Positions 1 through 7,436 of a DNA stretch of 64,000 nt are shown here, one piece after another. Source of the stretch: Pseudomonas azotoformans (GTDB lineage Bacteria; Pseudomonadota; Gammaproteobacteria; Pseudomonadales; Pseudomonadaceae); assembly GCF_900103345.1 (NCBI RefSeq), contig NZ_LT629702.1:4944501-5008500 (forward strand), in the 5' to 3' direction. Position numbers and translations under genes: made by a program. Numbering within the stretch: the stretch's first letter is position 1; every line of letters begins with the position of its first letter. The notes under the pieces were generated by a model that did not search any database, was not told the DNA's origin, and saw nothing but the letters and a program-made list of their open reading frames with translations.

Positions 1-1
1 G

Positions 2-343
2 GGGTGGTTGGAGCCTCTGCGCTACACCACTGCGCCTGTGGCCGAGGATAAATCTGCAGAACTGGCGATGCTGCGCGTGCGCTACAAACCGGCTGCTGGC
101 GGTGCCAGCCAACTGATCGAACGGCCGATCAGCCAGGAGCCCTCCAAAGCCAGTGACGACCTGCGCTTTGCGGCGGCAGTGGCTGCCTTTGCCCAACAGC
201 TCAAGGGCGATGGCCGCTACACTGGCAACATGAGCCTGCAGGACACCGCCGCACTGGCCCGCTCGGCGCGGGGCGATGACCCGTTCGGCCTGCGCAACGA
301 GTTCGTGCAGCTGGTGGAGTTGGCCCAAAGCCTGAAACCCTGA
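2..343 (+). CDS. vWA domain protein (YfbK-like), C-terminal part
   Basis: Only the last 113 residues are in the window; the reading frame is open to the left edge, so the gene begins upstream. The visible part reads as the C-terminal domain (DUF3520 type) that follows the von Willebrand factor A domain in YfbK-like proteins: a beta-rich segment with LRVRYKPAAGG near the start, then a helical tail (RFAAAVAAFAQQLK, LARSARGDDPFGLRNEFVQLVELAQSL). The vWA domain with its metal-binding MIDAS motif is not visible, so the family call rests on the tail alone. In this layout it is followed by a REPIN and the sigma-factor pair. No function beyond the family is established. Confidence 0.7.
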   Translation, partial: GWLEPLRYTTAPVAEDKSAELAMLRVRYKPAAGGASQLIERPISQEPSKASDDLRFAAAVAAFAQQLKGDGRYTGNMSLQDTAALARSARGDDPFGLRNEFVQLVELAQSLKP

Positions 344-366
344 TCACAGCCATGACAACAATCAAA

Positions 367-454
367 TGTGGGAGGGGGCTTGCCCCCGATGGCGGTGTAT
401 CAGTATCAAGTGTGCTACTGACCCACTGCTATCGGGGGCAAGCCCCCTCCCACA
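367..454. repeat. REPIN, family A
   Basis: Two REP palindromes in inverted orientation. The left arm is GTGGGAGGGGGCTTGCCCCC followed by GAT, the right arm is its reverse complement, and about 40 bp separates them. It fills the gap between the vWA gene and the sigma gene. Confidence 0.9.
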
Positions 455-496
455 GTTAGACCAGCTTCGGCTGATAAAAAGGAGTTCGCCCCCTAC

Positions 497-1069
497 ATGG
501 CTGTTCCAGATGATCTACCCAGCGACGAATCGCTGCTGGCCCGCTACCGCACCGGCGACAGCGCCGCGTTCGAAGCCTTGTACGCGCGGCACCGCCAGGG
601 CCTGTACCGATTCCTTGTGTCCTTGAGCAACAAGGCCGAACTGGCCGAGGAAATCTACCAGGAGACCTGGCTCAGCCTGATCCGCAGCGCCACCCAGCCT
701 CAAGGTCGTGCGAGTTTTCGCACCTGGCTGTTCCAGATCGCCCGCAACCGCCTGATCGACCACTGGCGCAAGCACGGCATCCACAACCCGTTGCACGACA
801 GCTACGACGAACAACTGCACGCCCAGGCCGACGACAGCGCCGGCCCCGAGCAGCAACTGAGCCTGAGCCGCGACCAGGCGCGCCTCGACGCCGCGCTGCA
901 AGACCTGCCCGAAGACCAGCGCGAAGTCTTCCTGCTGCGCCTGCACGGTGACCTTGAAGTGCCGCAAATCGCCGCCCTCACCAACGCCCCGCTGGAAACC
1001 GTGAAAAGCCGCCTGCGTTACGCCCAGCAGAAACTGCGCCGCCTGCTGGCCGAGGAGATACCCGCATGA
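497..1069 (+). CDS. ECF-type RNA polymerase sigma factor
   Basis: The protein has 190 residues, the usual ECF size. Region 2 spans about residues 20-90 (LYARHRQGLYRFL, then ELAEEIYQETWLSLI and FRTWLFQIARNRLIDHWRK). Region 4 spans about 130-185 (LPEDQREVFLLRLHGDL, then a helix-turn-helix ending LETVKSRLRYAQQKLRRLL). There is no extra C-terminal domain. ATG 497 has a GGAG at 481, somewhat distant. The stop overlaps the start of the next gene (ATGA), so the two are translationally coupled, the common arrangement of an ECF sigma factor and its membrane-bound antagonist. The target regulon cannot be read from this window. Confidence 0.88.
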   Translation: MAVPDDLPSDESLLARYRTGDSAAFEALYARHRQGLYRFLVSLSNKAELAEEIYQETWLSLIRSATQPQGRASFRTWLFQIARNRLIDHWRKHGIHNPLHDSYDEQLHAQADDSAGPEQQLSLSRDQARLDAALQDLPEDQREVFLLRLHGDLEVPQIAALTNAPLETVKSRLRYAQQKLRRLLAEEIPA

Positions 1070-1650
1070 TCGACTCCCGAAACACTCCCGATTCCGACGA
1101 CGAATTGCTCCAGCACTATCGTCAACACAGCCCGGTCGAGCCGCCGGCGTCCCTCGACGCCTTCATCCTCAACGCCGCCCGCCGCGAAGCCCCGGCGCCG
1201 CAGCCGAACCTGTGGCAACGCTGGCTGCAAGCCTGCCAACGGCCGCGCTGGCAGATGGCATTCGCCACCGTTGCAGGGTTGGCCCTGATGATCGGCGTGG
1301 TGATGCGCTCGCCCGTGCCGCAACCCGACATTTCCACCGCGACCTTCTCTGCGCTGCACGACGAAGCACCGCGTCCCGCTGCACCCGCGATGTCCGCGCC
1401 TGCCCCCGTCGCCCGAATGGCCGCCGCGCCCCAGGCAGAGAGCGCGCAAGTCATGGGTTCGATGGCGGATGAGTCCAGCGCCAAATTCAGCAAGCGTGCG
1501 CCGGTAACGTTGCAGGAGGCGTTACAGGAGATCGTGAACCTGCGCCTGGCGGGGCACACCAAGGCGGCGGATGAGCAACTGCTGGTATTGCATGAGCGTT
1601 TTCCGCAGGAGGATTTGCCAGCGCTGTTGGAGGCGTTGCAAAAGCACTAG
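1066..1650 (+). CDS. single-pass membrane protein, probable anti-sigma partner
   Basis: The protein has 194 residues: a cytoplasmic N-terminal part of about 60 residues, one hydrophobic segment (about 62-80, MAFATVAGLALMIGVVM), an Ala/Pro-rich linker, and a helical C-terminal segment (VTLQEALQEIVNLRLAG onward). The start overlaps the sigma-factor stop by 4 nt, which strongly suggests a sigma/anti-sigma pair. The classic zinc anti-sigma HxxxCxxC motif is absent, so the assignment rests on position and topology only. A strong terminator follows directly. Confidence 0.6.
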   Translation: MIDSRNTPDSDDELLQHYRQHSPVEPPASLDAFILNAARREAPAPQPNLWQRWLQACQRPRWQMAFATVAGLALMIGVVMRSPVPQPDISTATFSALHDEAPRPAAPAMSAPAPVARMAAAPQAESAQVMGSMADESSAKFSKRAPVTLQEALQEIVNLRLAGHTKAADEQLLVLHERFPQEDLPALLEALQKH

Positions 1651-1662
1651 ATCGATAACCGC

Positions 1663-1698
1663 AAAAAAGCCCCAGGTCGAAAGAACTGGGGCTTTTTT
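1663..1698 (+). terminator. Rho-independent terminator
   Basis: GCCCCAG and CTGGGGC form a stem with a 10-nt loop, flanked by A6 and T6. It could act in both directions and closes the sigma-factor operon. Confidence 0.9.
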
Positions 1699-1977
1699 GT
1701 GCCTGGCCGGGAAGCAAGCGCGTTTTGCTGCGGAGAATATCCCTAAGGTTATCTCACTGATTCGAATGATTTTTTTACGAAAATTTCGATGGAAGTAACC
1801 TTTTACGTACCGTTAATTAACCGTTACTCAACTGGTCACCGGCATGACGGCATATGCACTATCCCAGCAGCCCGTTGAAACAAGCCTACTGACCGGGCCT
1901 GCACGCAAAGAAGGAAAATACGAGGTTGTCCATGACCTCAAAACAATAACAAAACAATAAATGGCGAGGCATATACG
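1699..1977. other. AT-rich intergenic region with palindromes
   Basis: This is an upstream region with much lower GC than its surroundings. Visible palindromes are CGAAAATTTCG near 1779-1789 and GTTAATTAAC near 1811-1820. Both are candidate operator sites for the sterol-desaturase-family gene at 1978. No ORF or RNA gene was recognised. Confidence 0.4.
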
Positions 1978-2958
1978 ATGACGATTCATCAACTCTGGGA
2001 ATCAATTGTCGCGTTCTATGAACCGACACTGGAAATAATCAGCTTATGGGCCTTCGGGCTGCCTCTTTTCGTCACAGTGATCGCGGTGATGTTCATCCTG
2101 TCGCAAAAGTGGCAGGGGCCTCTGACCCTGCGTTCTCTAACTAATGCAGCCTTTCCCAAGGAGCAATACGACCACCCCTCATCGCGCGTGGATAGGTGGA
2201 ACGGTATTATCCTGCTGATGCTCGGTTTTCCCCTTGTCGGTGTCATCGCCATCAATGGCATTGCCATCGCTGACAATGTTGGCGCTTATCTCACCACGGA
2301 GTTCGGCGCCCGGGATCCCGTGATCACGTCGACCTGGCTGCTCGTCTCTGTTCAGTTTCTAGTCTATTTCCTCAGTGTCGACTTCGTGGGGTATTGGGTG
2401 CATCGCTGGTGCCATACCAATGCACTGCTGTGGCATCTTCACAAACCTCACCATACCGCTGAAACACTTACGCCCTGGACGCTCTTCCGACAGCACCCCA
2501 TCGAGTTCTTTGGCCTGAATATCATCCCGGCGATTTGCGGTGGCGCCTTCACCGGGTTGGTGCTGTTTGCAACGGGCAGCCCCATTCACCCTGGCACGGT
2601 GGCAGCAGTCACCACCACGGCCTATATAGCGTTCTTCGTCATAGATGTGTTTTCCCACGTCCACCTGCCCATCTCCTACGGGTGGCTGAACAGGATCGTT
2701 TTGGCGCCGGTCATGCACAACCTTCACCACAGTATGGAACCCCATCACTGGGACAAGAACAACGCCGTCGTACTGACGCTTTGGGATTGGATGTTCGGAA
2801 CACTCTACCTGCCCAAAAAGGGTGAGTCCTGGCGTTGGGGATGCAATGACGAAGAATATGGCGCCAACAATCCGCACAACACCCTGAAGGGCTTCTATAT
2901 CGATCCTTTCATCACACTTTGGCGTCACTTGAAGGAAGGCAAGAGTCCGAATCCATGA
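1978..2958 (+). CDS. sterol desaturase / fatty acid hydroxylase family protein
   Basis: This 326-residue integral membrane protein belongs to the di-iron fatty acid hydroxylase superfamily. Hydrophobic segments lie at about 25-43, 75-97, 117-140 and 185-225. The histidine clusters expected to hold two irons are present: HRWCH (142-146), HKPHH (155-159), HNLHH (247-251) and HH at 256-257. Members hydroxylate or desaturate lipid or sterol-like substrates at the membrane; the substrate here is unknown. The N-terminal segment before the first histidine box is long. It is followed after 82 bp by a nitroreductase on the same strand. The surrounding non-coding DNA is AT-rich compared with neighbours, which hints at an accessory gene. 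Confidence 0.85.
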   Translation: MTIHQLWESIVAFYEPTLEIISLWAFGLPLFVTVIAVMFILSQKWQGPLTLRSLTNAAFPKEQYDHPSSRVDRWNGIILLMLGFPLVGVIAINGIAIADNVGAYLTTEFGARDPVITSTWLLVSVQFLVYFLSVDFVGYWVHRWCHTNALLWHLHKPHHTAETLTPWTLFRQHPIEFFGLNIIPAICGGAFTGLVLFATGSPIHPGTVAAVTTTAYIAFFVIDVFSHVHLPISYGWLNRIVLAPVMHNLHHSMEPHHWDKNNAVVLTLWDWMFGTLYLPKKGESWRWGCNDEEYGANNPHNTLKGFYIDPFITLWRHLKEGKSPNP

Positions 2959-3040
2959 GGGCGCCGGACTGCTTGATAAACATCTCGAGCTTGAAGCACA
3001 CCATGCAATCGCTGGCTCAATTCCCTGCAAGGAAATCAAC

Positions 3041-3673
3041 ATGGCACTGCAAGACAAACTTCATTGGCGCTATGCAACCAAAAGCTACAACGGCGACAAG
3101 GTGGCCCGGGAAAAGATCGACCCGATCCTGGAAGCCATACGCCTCGCCCCCAGCAGTTCGGGCCTGCAGCCGTTCAAAGTGTTGGTTATCACGAACCCCG
3201 AGTTGAAGGCACAGTTACAGCCGATCTGCGCTAACCAACAGCAAATTTCCCAAGCGTCCCACGTATTGATTTTTGCTGCGTGGGATGAATATACGCCTGA
3301 GCGGGTCAACGCATTTTTTGAATACAGCAATGGGATACGCAAGCTGCCTGCCAGTGTCACGGATGATTACCGGCTATCGCTGCTCGACTCTTTTGGCAGC
3401 ATGAGCAAGGAGCAGCAGTATTTCCACGCGTCCAAGCAATGCTACATCGCCTTGGGGTTCGCGCTGCTGGCGGCGGCTGAACTGGGGGTCGATGCCACGC
3501 CCATGGAAGGGTTCGACAACCAGGCGGTGAATGCGTTGCTGAGGCTTCCCGAACAGGGGTTGAACAGTGCTGTTCTCTTGGCCTTGGGCTACCGCGATAC
3601 CGATAGCGATTGGCTGGTAACCCTCGAAAAGGTCCGGCGCGACAAGGCGGACCTTTTCGTGGACATTGCGTAG
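3041..3673 (+). CDS. NAD(P)H-dependent oxidoreductase, nitroreductase family
   Basis: This 210-residue protein has the FMN-binding nitroreductase fold. It starts MALQDKLHWRYATKSYNG, typical of NfsB/YfkO-type enzymes, and contains the LAPSSSGLQPFKVLVI flavin-binding segment (about 36-51) and DATPMEGFD (about 152-160). Such enzymes act as soluble dimers that reduce nitroaromatics, quinones or other electrophiles with NAD(P)H; the physiological substrate is not predictable. AAGGAAATCAAC precedes the ATG as ribosome binding site. It is probably co-transcribed with the upstream membrane hydroxylase. It converges with the regulator gene at 3696, with only 22 bp between stops. Confidence 0.88.
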   Translation: MALQDKLHWRYATKSYNGDKVAREKIDPILEAIRLAPSSSGLQPFKVLVITNPELKAQLQPICANQQQISQASHVLIFAAWDEYTPERVNAFFEYSNGIRKLPASVTDDYRLSLLDSFGSMSKEQQYFHASKQCYIALGFALLAAAELGVDATPMEGFDNQAVNALLRLPEQGLNSAVLLALGYRDTDSDWLVTLEKVRRDKADLFVDIA

Positions 3674-3695
3674 GGTCTATCCCTGACCGCAGTGG

Positions 3696-5006
3696 CTATT
3701 GAGCTGCTGCTTCGGTCTTGAGAGGTCTCGGCCTGGCTTCGCCATTGCCAGGCGAGGCCCCTCTCGCACGCCACATCTGACCGACGTCGAGCGGGCGGGC
3801 GATCAGCAACTCTGCCGATACATTCGATGGACCAAATGTGCGCACCTCATACATCGCTTCGAAGGCTTCGCTGTTGCCGAGCTGGGTCTTCAAGCGACTC
3901 AGCTCGGCACTGTCCGACGCAATCTTTGCGGCCTCTACAAGTGCGGGATCCATAATGCCGGCAACCACGACGATGTGATTGCCTGCGGGGCCGGGAAAGC
4001 GCGCAACGTACGCGTAATCACGGCGCATGATTCTTTCCGTGGAGGGCTCGGCCCAATCAGATTGAAATTGCTCGCCGCTCGCCCGATCCACAAGGGTATC
4101 GCCGCTGGCCGACAGCGAAAAACCGGAAAGATCGAAGAACGGCTCACGCAGATCGCCAAGAGTGTCGAGTAAACCGACATAGACAATATCGTGGTCGCTC
4201 AGCATCTGATTGGTGAAACGTGACGTCGTCACATCCTTGATCAGGCTTGAGTTGCCGGACCTCGTCGCGGCCAGGATGGGCGTCACCGAAACCAGCGCCG
4301 ATGCGAGTCCACTCGGCAAGTGATAGGCGTTCATATCGATATACTTTTGGCCGGCCCCAGGCATGCGCTGCTTGTACTGATTGAGAGCCTCGCTGGACGC
4401 GATGCTGGCGTCAGCGATCATCCGATGAATCGAACCGTCAGTGCCCTGTTCACCGAATACATAGAAATCGCCGGACACGATCAATAGCGGCGCTGGGCTA
4501 TGCGTCAGACCACTCCAGAGAATGCTCTCGATACGCGAATCACTGGGTGGCTTGCCTGCCAACCAGAGCCAGCATAATGCGTTGAATGTGAGGAAAAGCG
4601 CAGCGCCGGCAAAATACCGCCAATCAAGGTCAAGGTAGCGTCGGCCCGCAGGGTCGGAATAGATGGCGTGCTCATCGGGAGCCGCGACGACCAGGCGATA
4701 TTCGCCACGCGGCAGGACGAGCCGTTCGCCCCGCTCATCGGCGGGTGCGGCATCCAGCTTTTTGCGCAGCCGGTGAATATGCACACGAACCGTCGCATCT
4801 GCCGCCAGGTCCACACTGGTGGATCGACCAAACACGGCGAGTGCAATCTCGACCTCTTTGGTTGCGGTTGCCGTCAGTGATCGCTCGAGGAGAAACTCGA
4901 AAAGACGAATGACCTGCCGCGATTTACCGAGCGCACCACTCTTTAGAATTCTTTGCGCGTGCGCCGTGAGCCGATGTTCCTCGTCAATTTCCTGCGGCTT
5001 ATCCAT
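3696..5006 (-). CDS. membrane-anchored winged-helix transcriptional regulator (CadC/ToxR-like)
   Basis: The protein has 436 residues. Residues about 12-110 form an OmpR-type winged-helix DNA-binding domain (EVEIALAVFGR, then DATVRVHIHRLRKKLD and the wing LVLPRGEYRL). A single transmembrane segment follows (about 131-150, YFAGAALFLTFNALCWLWLA). The remaining 285 residues would be periplasmic and match no domain I recognise. The architecture is that of ToxR/CadC one-component membrane sensors that bind DNA directly. Its only plausible local targets are the membrane hydroxylase and nitroreductase genes that converge on it. The signal sensed is unknown. Confidence 0.72.
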   Translation of the reverse strand: MDKPQEIDEEHRLTAHAQRILKSGALGKSRQVIRLFEFLLERSLTATATKEVEIALAVFGRSTSVDLAADATVRVHIHRLRKKLDAAPADERGERLVLPRGEYRLVVAAPDEHAIYSDPAGRRYLDLDWRYFAGAALFLTFNALCWLWLAGKPPSDSRIESILWSGLTHSPAPLLIVSGDFYVFGEQGTDGSIHRMIADASIASSEALNQYKQRMPGAGQKYIDMNAYHLPSGLASALVSVTPILAATRSGNSSLIKDVTTSRFTNQMLSDHDIVYVGLLDTLGDLREPFFDLSGFSLSASGDTLVDRASGEQFQSDWAEPSTERIMRRDYAYVARFPGPAGNHIVVVAGIMDPALVEAAKIASDSAELSRLKTQLGNSEAFEAMYEVRTFGPSNVSAELLIARPLDVGQMWRARGASPGNGEARPRPLKTEAAAQ

Positions 5007-5293
5007 TTCACACCCTCACTGCGCCCGTTGCCATTGAAGACAGGGCCGATACCCTGGCGCTCCTCCAGAATACGGATGCGATGGACAATGGTCGCGAGGT
5101 ATAAACCGGGGATACGGTTTACAGGTTAATACGCATGATCAGGAGGTAACAGATCATGGCCTGATCTCCTCGGTTCAGGCTCGATGAGTTCGACCCCAGC
5201 ATAGGCGGCGGGTCGTGTGTATCCGTATCCCAAATTGGCACTTAGCTGTGATCTTCGGGAGTCGACGTTGGCGTTGCTCTGATCGTCAGAAAC
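5007..5293. other. intergenic region upstream of the regulator
   Basis: No gene is visible. It holds the promoter region of the minus-strand regulator and a hairpin-forming stretch near 5137-5175 with two alternative pairings (GATCAGG with CCTGATC, or AGGAG with CTCCT). A good Shine-Dalgarno (AGGAGG) precedes ATG GCC TGA here, but that is only a two-codon ORF. Confidence 0.35.
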
Positions 5294-5321
5294 AAGAAAG
5301 CCCGCACGGGGCGGGCTTCTT
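5294..5321 (-). terminator. terminator of tRNA-Arg
   Basis: GCCCGC and GCGGGC arms around a short loop, with T-rich sequence on the minus-strand exit side. It lies 43 bp beyond the 3' end of the tRNA. Confidence 0.75.
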
Positions 5322-5364
5322 GGGGTGTTTCGTAGACTGTCTGAGACAGCCCGAGACTGCTATA

Positions 5365-5441
5365 TGGTGCACCCGGCGGGATTCGAACCCACGACCCCTG
5401 CCTTCGGAGGGCAGTACTCTATCCAGCTGAGCTACGGATGC
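5365..5441 (-). tRNA. tRNA-Arg (anticodon CCG)
   Basis: The minus strand folds as a 77-nt tRNA: acceptor stem GCATCCG / CGGGTGC with encoded CCA, D arm GCTC/GAGT, anticodon stem CTGCC/GGCAG around loop CTCCGAA giving anticodon CCG (reads CGG), and the T arm with GGTTCGAATCC. Upstream (5455-5460) there is a TATGAT -10 box with a GC-rich discriminator and a weak -35 (TGGACG) 17 bp away, as expected for a stable RNA promoter. It stands alone, with no neighbouring tRNAs. Confidence 0.96.
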
Positions 5442-5812
5442 TTGTGCGGGCGACATCATACCCATGTCGACCTTGGGCGTCCATGCTGGTCTTTGGGCAT
5501 CCAAGCGTAGGAATTCGCTGCATAAAGGCCCTGGGCCGGGCACCACCCATCGGAAGGGTAGAACCCGGCCCAACGACGCTGATCAGAAAGATCGACTAAA
5601 AGCGCCGTTTTCGTTCTTTTTTTCGAACAGACTATTGCCCTGCCCCCCCATTGATCCTAGGATTCGTTTGAGATTTCAAACGCTCTGTCTCCCGCGCGCT
5701 ATTCACGCTACCCCGCGTGCTGGGGCTGATTTCCCTGACGGCAGCCCACAAGGCGCCTTTCAACAACTCTAATTCGCTCCGCGTGCGCGCGGTGCTGTTA
5801 AGGAAACCCGAC
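5442..5812. other. gabD upstream region with a strong hairpin
   Basis: There is no ORF with a credible ribosome binding site other than gabD. It contains a strong stem, GGGCCGGG (5533-5540) with CCCGGCCC (5564-5571). An inner ACCC/GGGT stem presents ATCGGAA in its loop. The element lies about 240 bp before gabD and between the tRNA promoter and gabD. Confidence 0.5.
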
Positions 5813-7255
5813 ATGCAGCTCAAAGATACCCAGTTGTTCCGCCAGCAAGCCTTTATCGATGGCGCTTGGGTCGATGCGGACAACGGTCAGACCATCAAGG
5901 TCAACAACCCGGCCACGGGCGAGATTCTCGGCACCGTGCCGAAGATGGGCGCCGCTGAAACCCGCCGCGCCATCGAAGCCGCCGACAAGGCCTTGCCGGC
6001 CTGGCGTGCACTGACCGCCAAGGAACGCGCCAACAAGCTGCGCCGTTGGTTCGAACTGCTGATCGAAAACCAGGACGACCTCGGTCGCCTGATGACCCTC
6101 GAGCAAGGTAAGCCGCTGGCCGAAGCCAAGGGTGAAATCGTCTACGCCGCCTCCTTTATCGAGTGGTTCGCCGAAGAAGCCAAGCGCATCTACGGTGATG
6201 TGATCCCTGGCCACCAGCCGGACAAGCGCCTGATCGTGATCAAGCAGCCGATCGGCGTGACCGCCGCGATCACTCCGTGGAACTTCCCTGCTGCGATGAT
6301 CACCCGTAAAGCCGGCCCGGCCCTGGCCGCCGGTTGCACCATGGTGATCAAGCCTGCTTCGCAAACCCCGTTCTCGGCCCTGGCCCTGGTTGAACTGGCG
6401 CACCGCGCCGGTATCCCGAAAGGCGTGTTGAGCGTGGTCACCGGCAGTGCCGGCGACATCGGCGGCGAGCTGACCAGCAACCCGATCGTGCGTAAATTGT
6501 CCTTCACCGGCTCGACCGAAATCGGTCGCCAGCTGATGGCCGAATGCGCCAAGGACATCAAGAAAGTCTCCCTGGAGCTGGGCGGCAACGCGCCGTTCAT
6601 CGTGTTCGACGACGCTGACCTGGATAAGGCCGTCGAAGGCGCGATCATCTCCAAGTACCGCAACAACGGCCAGACCTGCGTTTGCGCCAACCGCCTGTAC
6701 ATCCAGGACTCGGTGTACGACGCGTTCGCCGAGAAACTGAAAGCGGCGGTGGCCAAATTGAAGATCGGCAACGGTCTGGAAGAAGGCACCACCACTGGCC
6801 CGCTGATCGACGAGAAAGCCGTGGCCAAGGTGCAGGAACACATCGCTGACGCCCTGAGCAAAGGCGCCAAGCTGCTGGCCGGTGGCAAGGTGATGGAAGG
6901 TAACTTCTTCGAGCCGACCATCCTGGTCGACGTGCCGAAAAACGCGGCCGTGGCGAAGGAAGAAACCTTTGGCCCACTGGCGCCGCTGTTCCGCTTCAAA
7001 GACGAAGCCGAAGTGATCGCAATGTCCAACGACACCGAGTTCGGCCTGGCGTCGTACTTCTATGCCCGCGACCTGGGCCGTGTGTTCCGTGTGGCTGAAG
7101 CCCTGGAGTACGGCATGGTCGGCGTCAACACCGGGTTGATTTCCAACGAAGTGGCGCCGTTCGGCGGCATCAAGGCCTCGGGCCTGGGCCGTGAAGGCTC
7201 CAAGTATGGGATCGAGGATTACCTGGAAATCAAATACCTCTGCCTGGGCATCTGA
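5813..7255 (+). CDS. gabD: succinate-semialdehyde dehydrogenase (NADP+)
   Basis: This 480-residue cytosolic enzyme oxidises succinate semialdehyde to succinate, the last step of GABA degradation. The aldehyde dehydrogenase fold is complete: ITPWNFPAAMITRK in the cofactor region, the catalytic base in LELGGNAPFIV, the nucleophile Cys in NNGQTCVCANR, and the C-terminal FGGIKASGLGREG. ATG 5813 is chosen because AAGGA precedes it at the right distance and MQLKDTQLFRQQAFIDG matches the family start; the frame is open 96 nt further up but without support. gabT follows after a 181-bp gap that carries a hairpin and a probable RNA leader. Confidence 0.96.
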   Translation: MQLKDTQLFRQQAFIDGAWVDADNGQTIKVNNPATGEILGTVPKMGAAETRRAIEAADKALPAWRALTAKERANKLRRWFELLIENQDDLGRLMTLEQGKPLAEAKGEIVYAASFIEWFAEEAKRIYGDVIPGHQPDKRLIVIKQPIGVTAAITPWNFPAAMITRKAGPALAAGCTMVIKPASQTPFSALALVELAHRAGIPKGVLSVVTGSAGDIGGELTSNPIVRKLSFTGSTEIGRQLMAECAKDIKKVSLELGGNAPFIVFDDADLDKAVEGAIISKYRNNGQTCVCANRLYIQDSVYDAFAEKLKAAVAKLKIGNGLEEGTTTGPLIDEKAVAKVQEHIADALSKGAKLLAGGKVMEGNFFEPTILVDVPKNAAVAKEETFGPLAPLFRFKDEAEVIAMSNDTEFGLASYFYARDLGRVFRVAEALEYGMVGVNTGLISNEVAPFGGIKASGLGREGSKYGIEDYLEIKYLCLGI

Positions 7256-7276
7256 CCCGGCAAGAGCTTGCAGCAA

Positions 7277-7310
7277 ACGCAAAGGGCACGAGAGCGCTGC
7301 CCCTTTGCGT
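7277..7310 (+). terminator. hairpin between gabD and gabT
   Basis: Perfect ten-base arms ACGCAAAGGG / CCCTTTGCGT with a 14-nt loop. The T tail is weak (GTTTC), so it may be a partial terminator or mRNA-stability element setting the gabD:gabT ratio. Confidence 0.6.
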
Positions 7311-7436
7311 GTTTCACCCCGCAATTCGTAGTGACCGGGAAAGCTGTGGCAGTCGATCATCGCATGCTGCCGTAGTTGCCTCCCCGCCACGTATTCCTTG
7401 GACCACGCCACCCGATGAGTGGCGAATGAGGACTTT
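7311..7436 (+). ncRNA. candidate gabT leader RNA
   Basis: A conserved structured RNA called the gabT motif has been described computationally upstream of gabT in Pseudomonas. This 126-nt leader is in exactly that position and contains short stems, for example CCAC/GTGG near 7406-7420 just ahead of the gabT ribosome binding site. I cannot align it to the published consensus here, so the call rests on position and local pairing. Confidence 0.45.

Noticed and set aside
1755..1763. Short match (GATTCGAA) to the tRNA-Arg T arm as a possible att site of an island from 1.7 to 5.4 kb
   Set aside because: Only 8 bases match and there is no integrase gene; chance is the simpler explanation.
5156..5164. 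AGGAGG followed by ATG GCC TGA
   Set aside because: A two-codon ORF; no evidence that it is more than coincidence.
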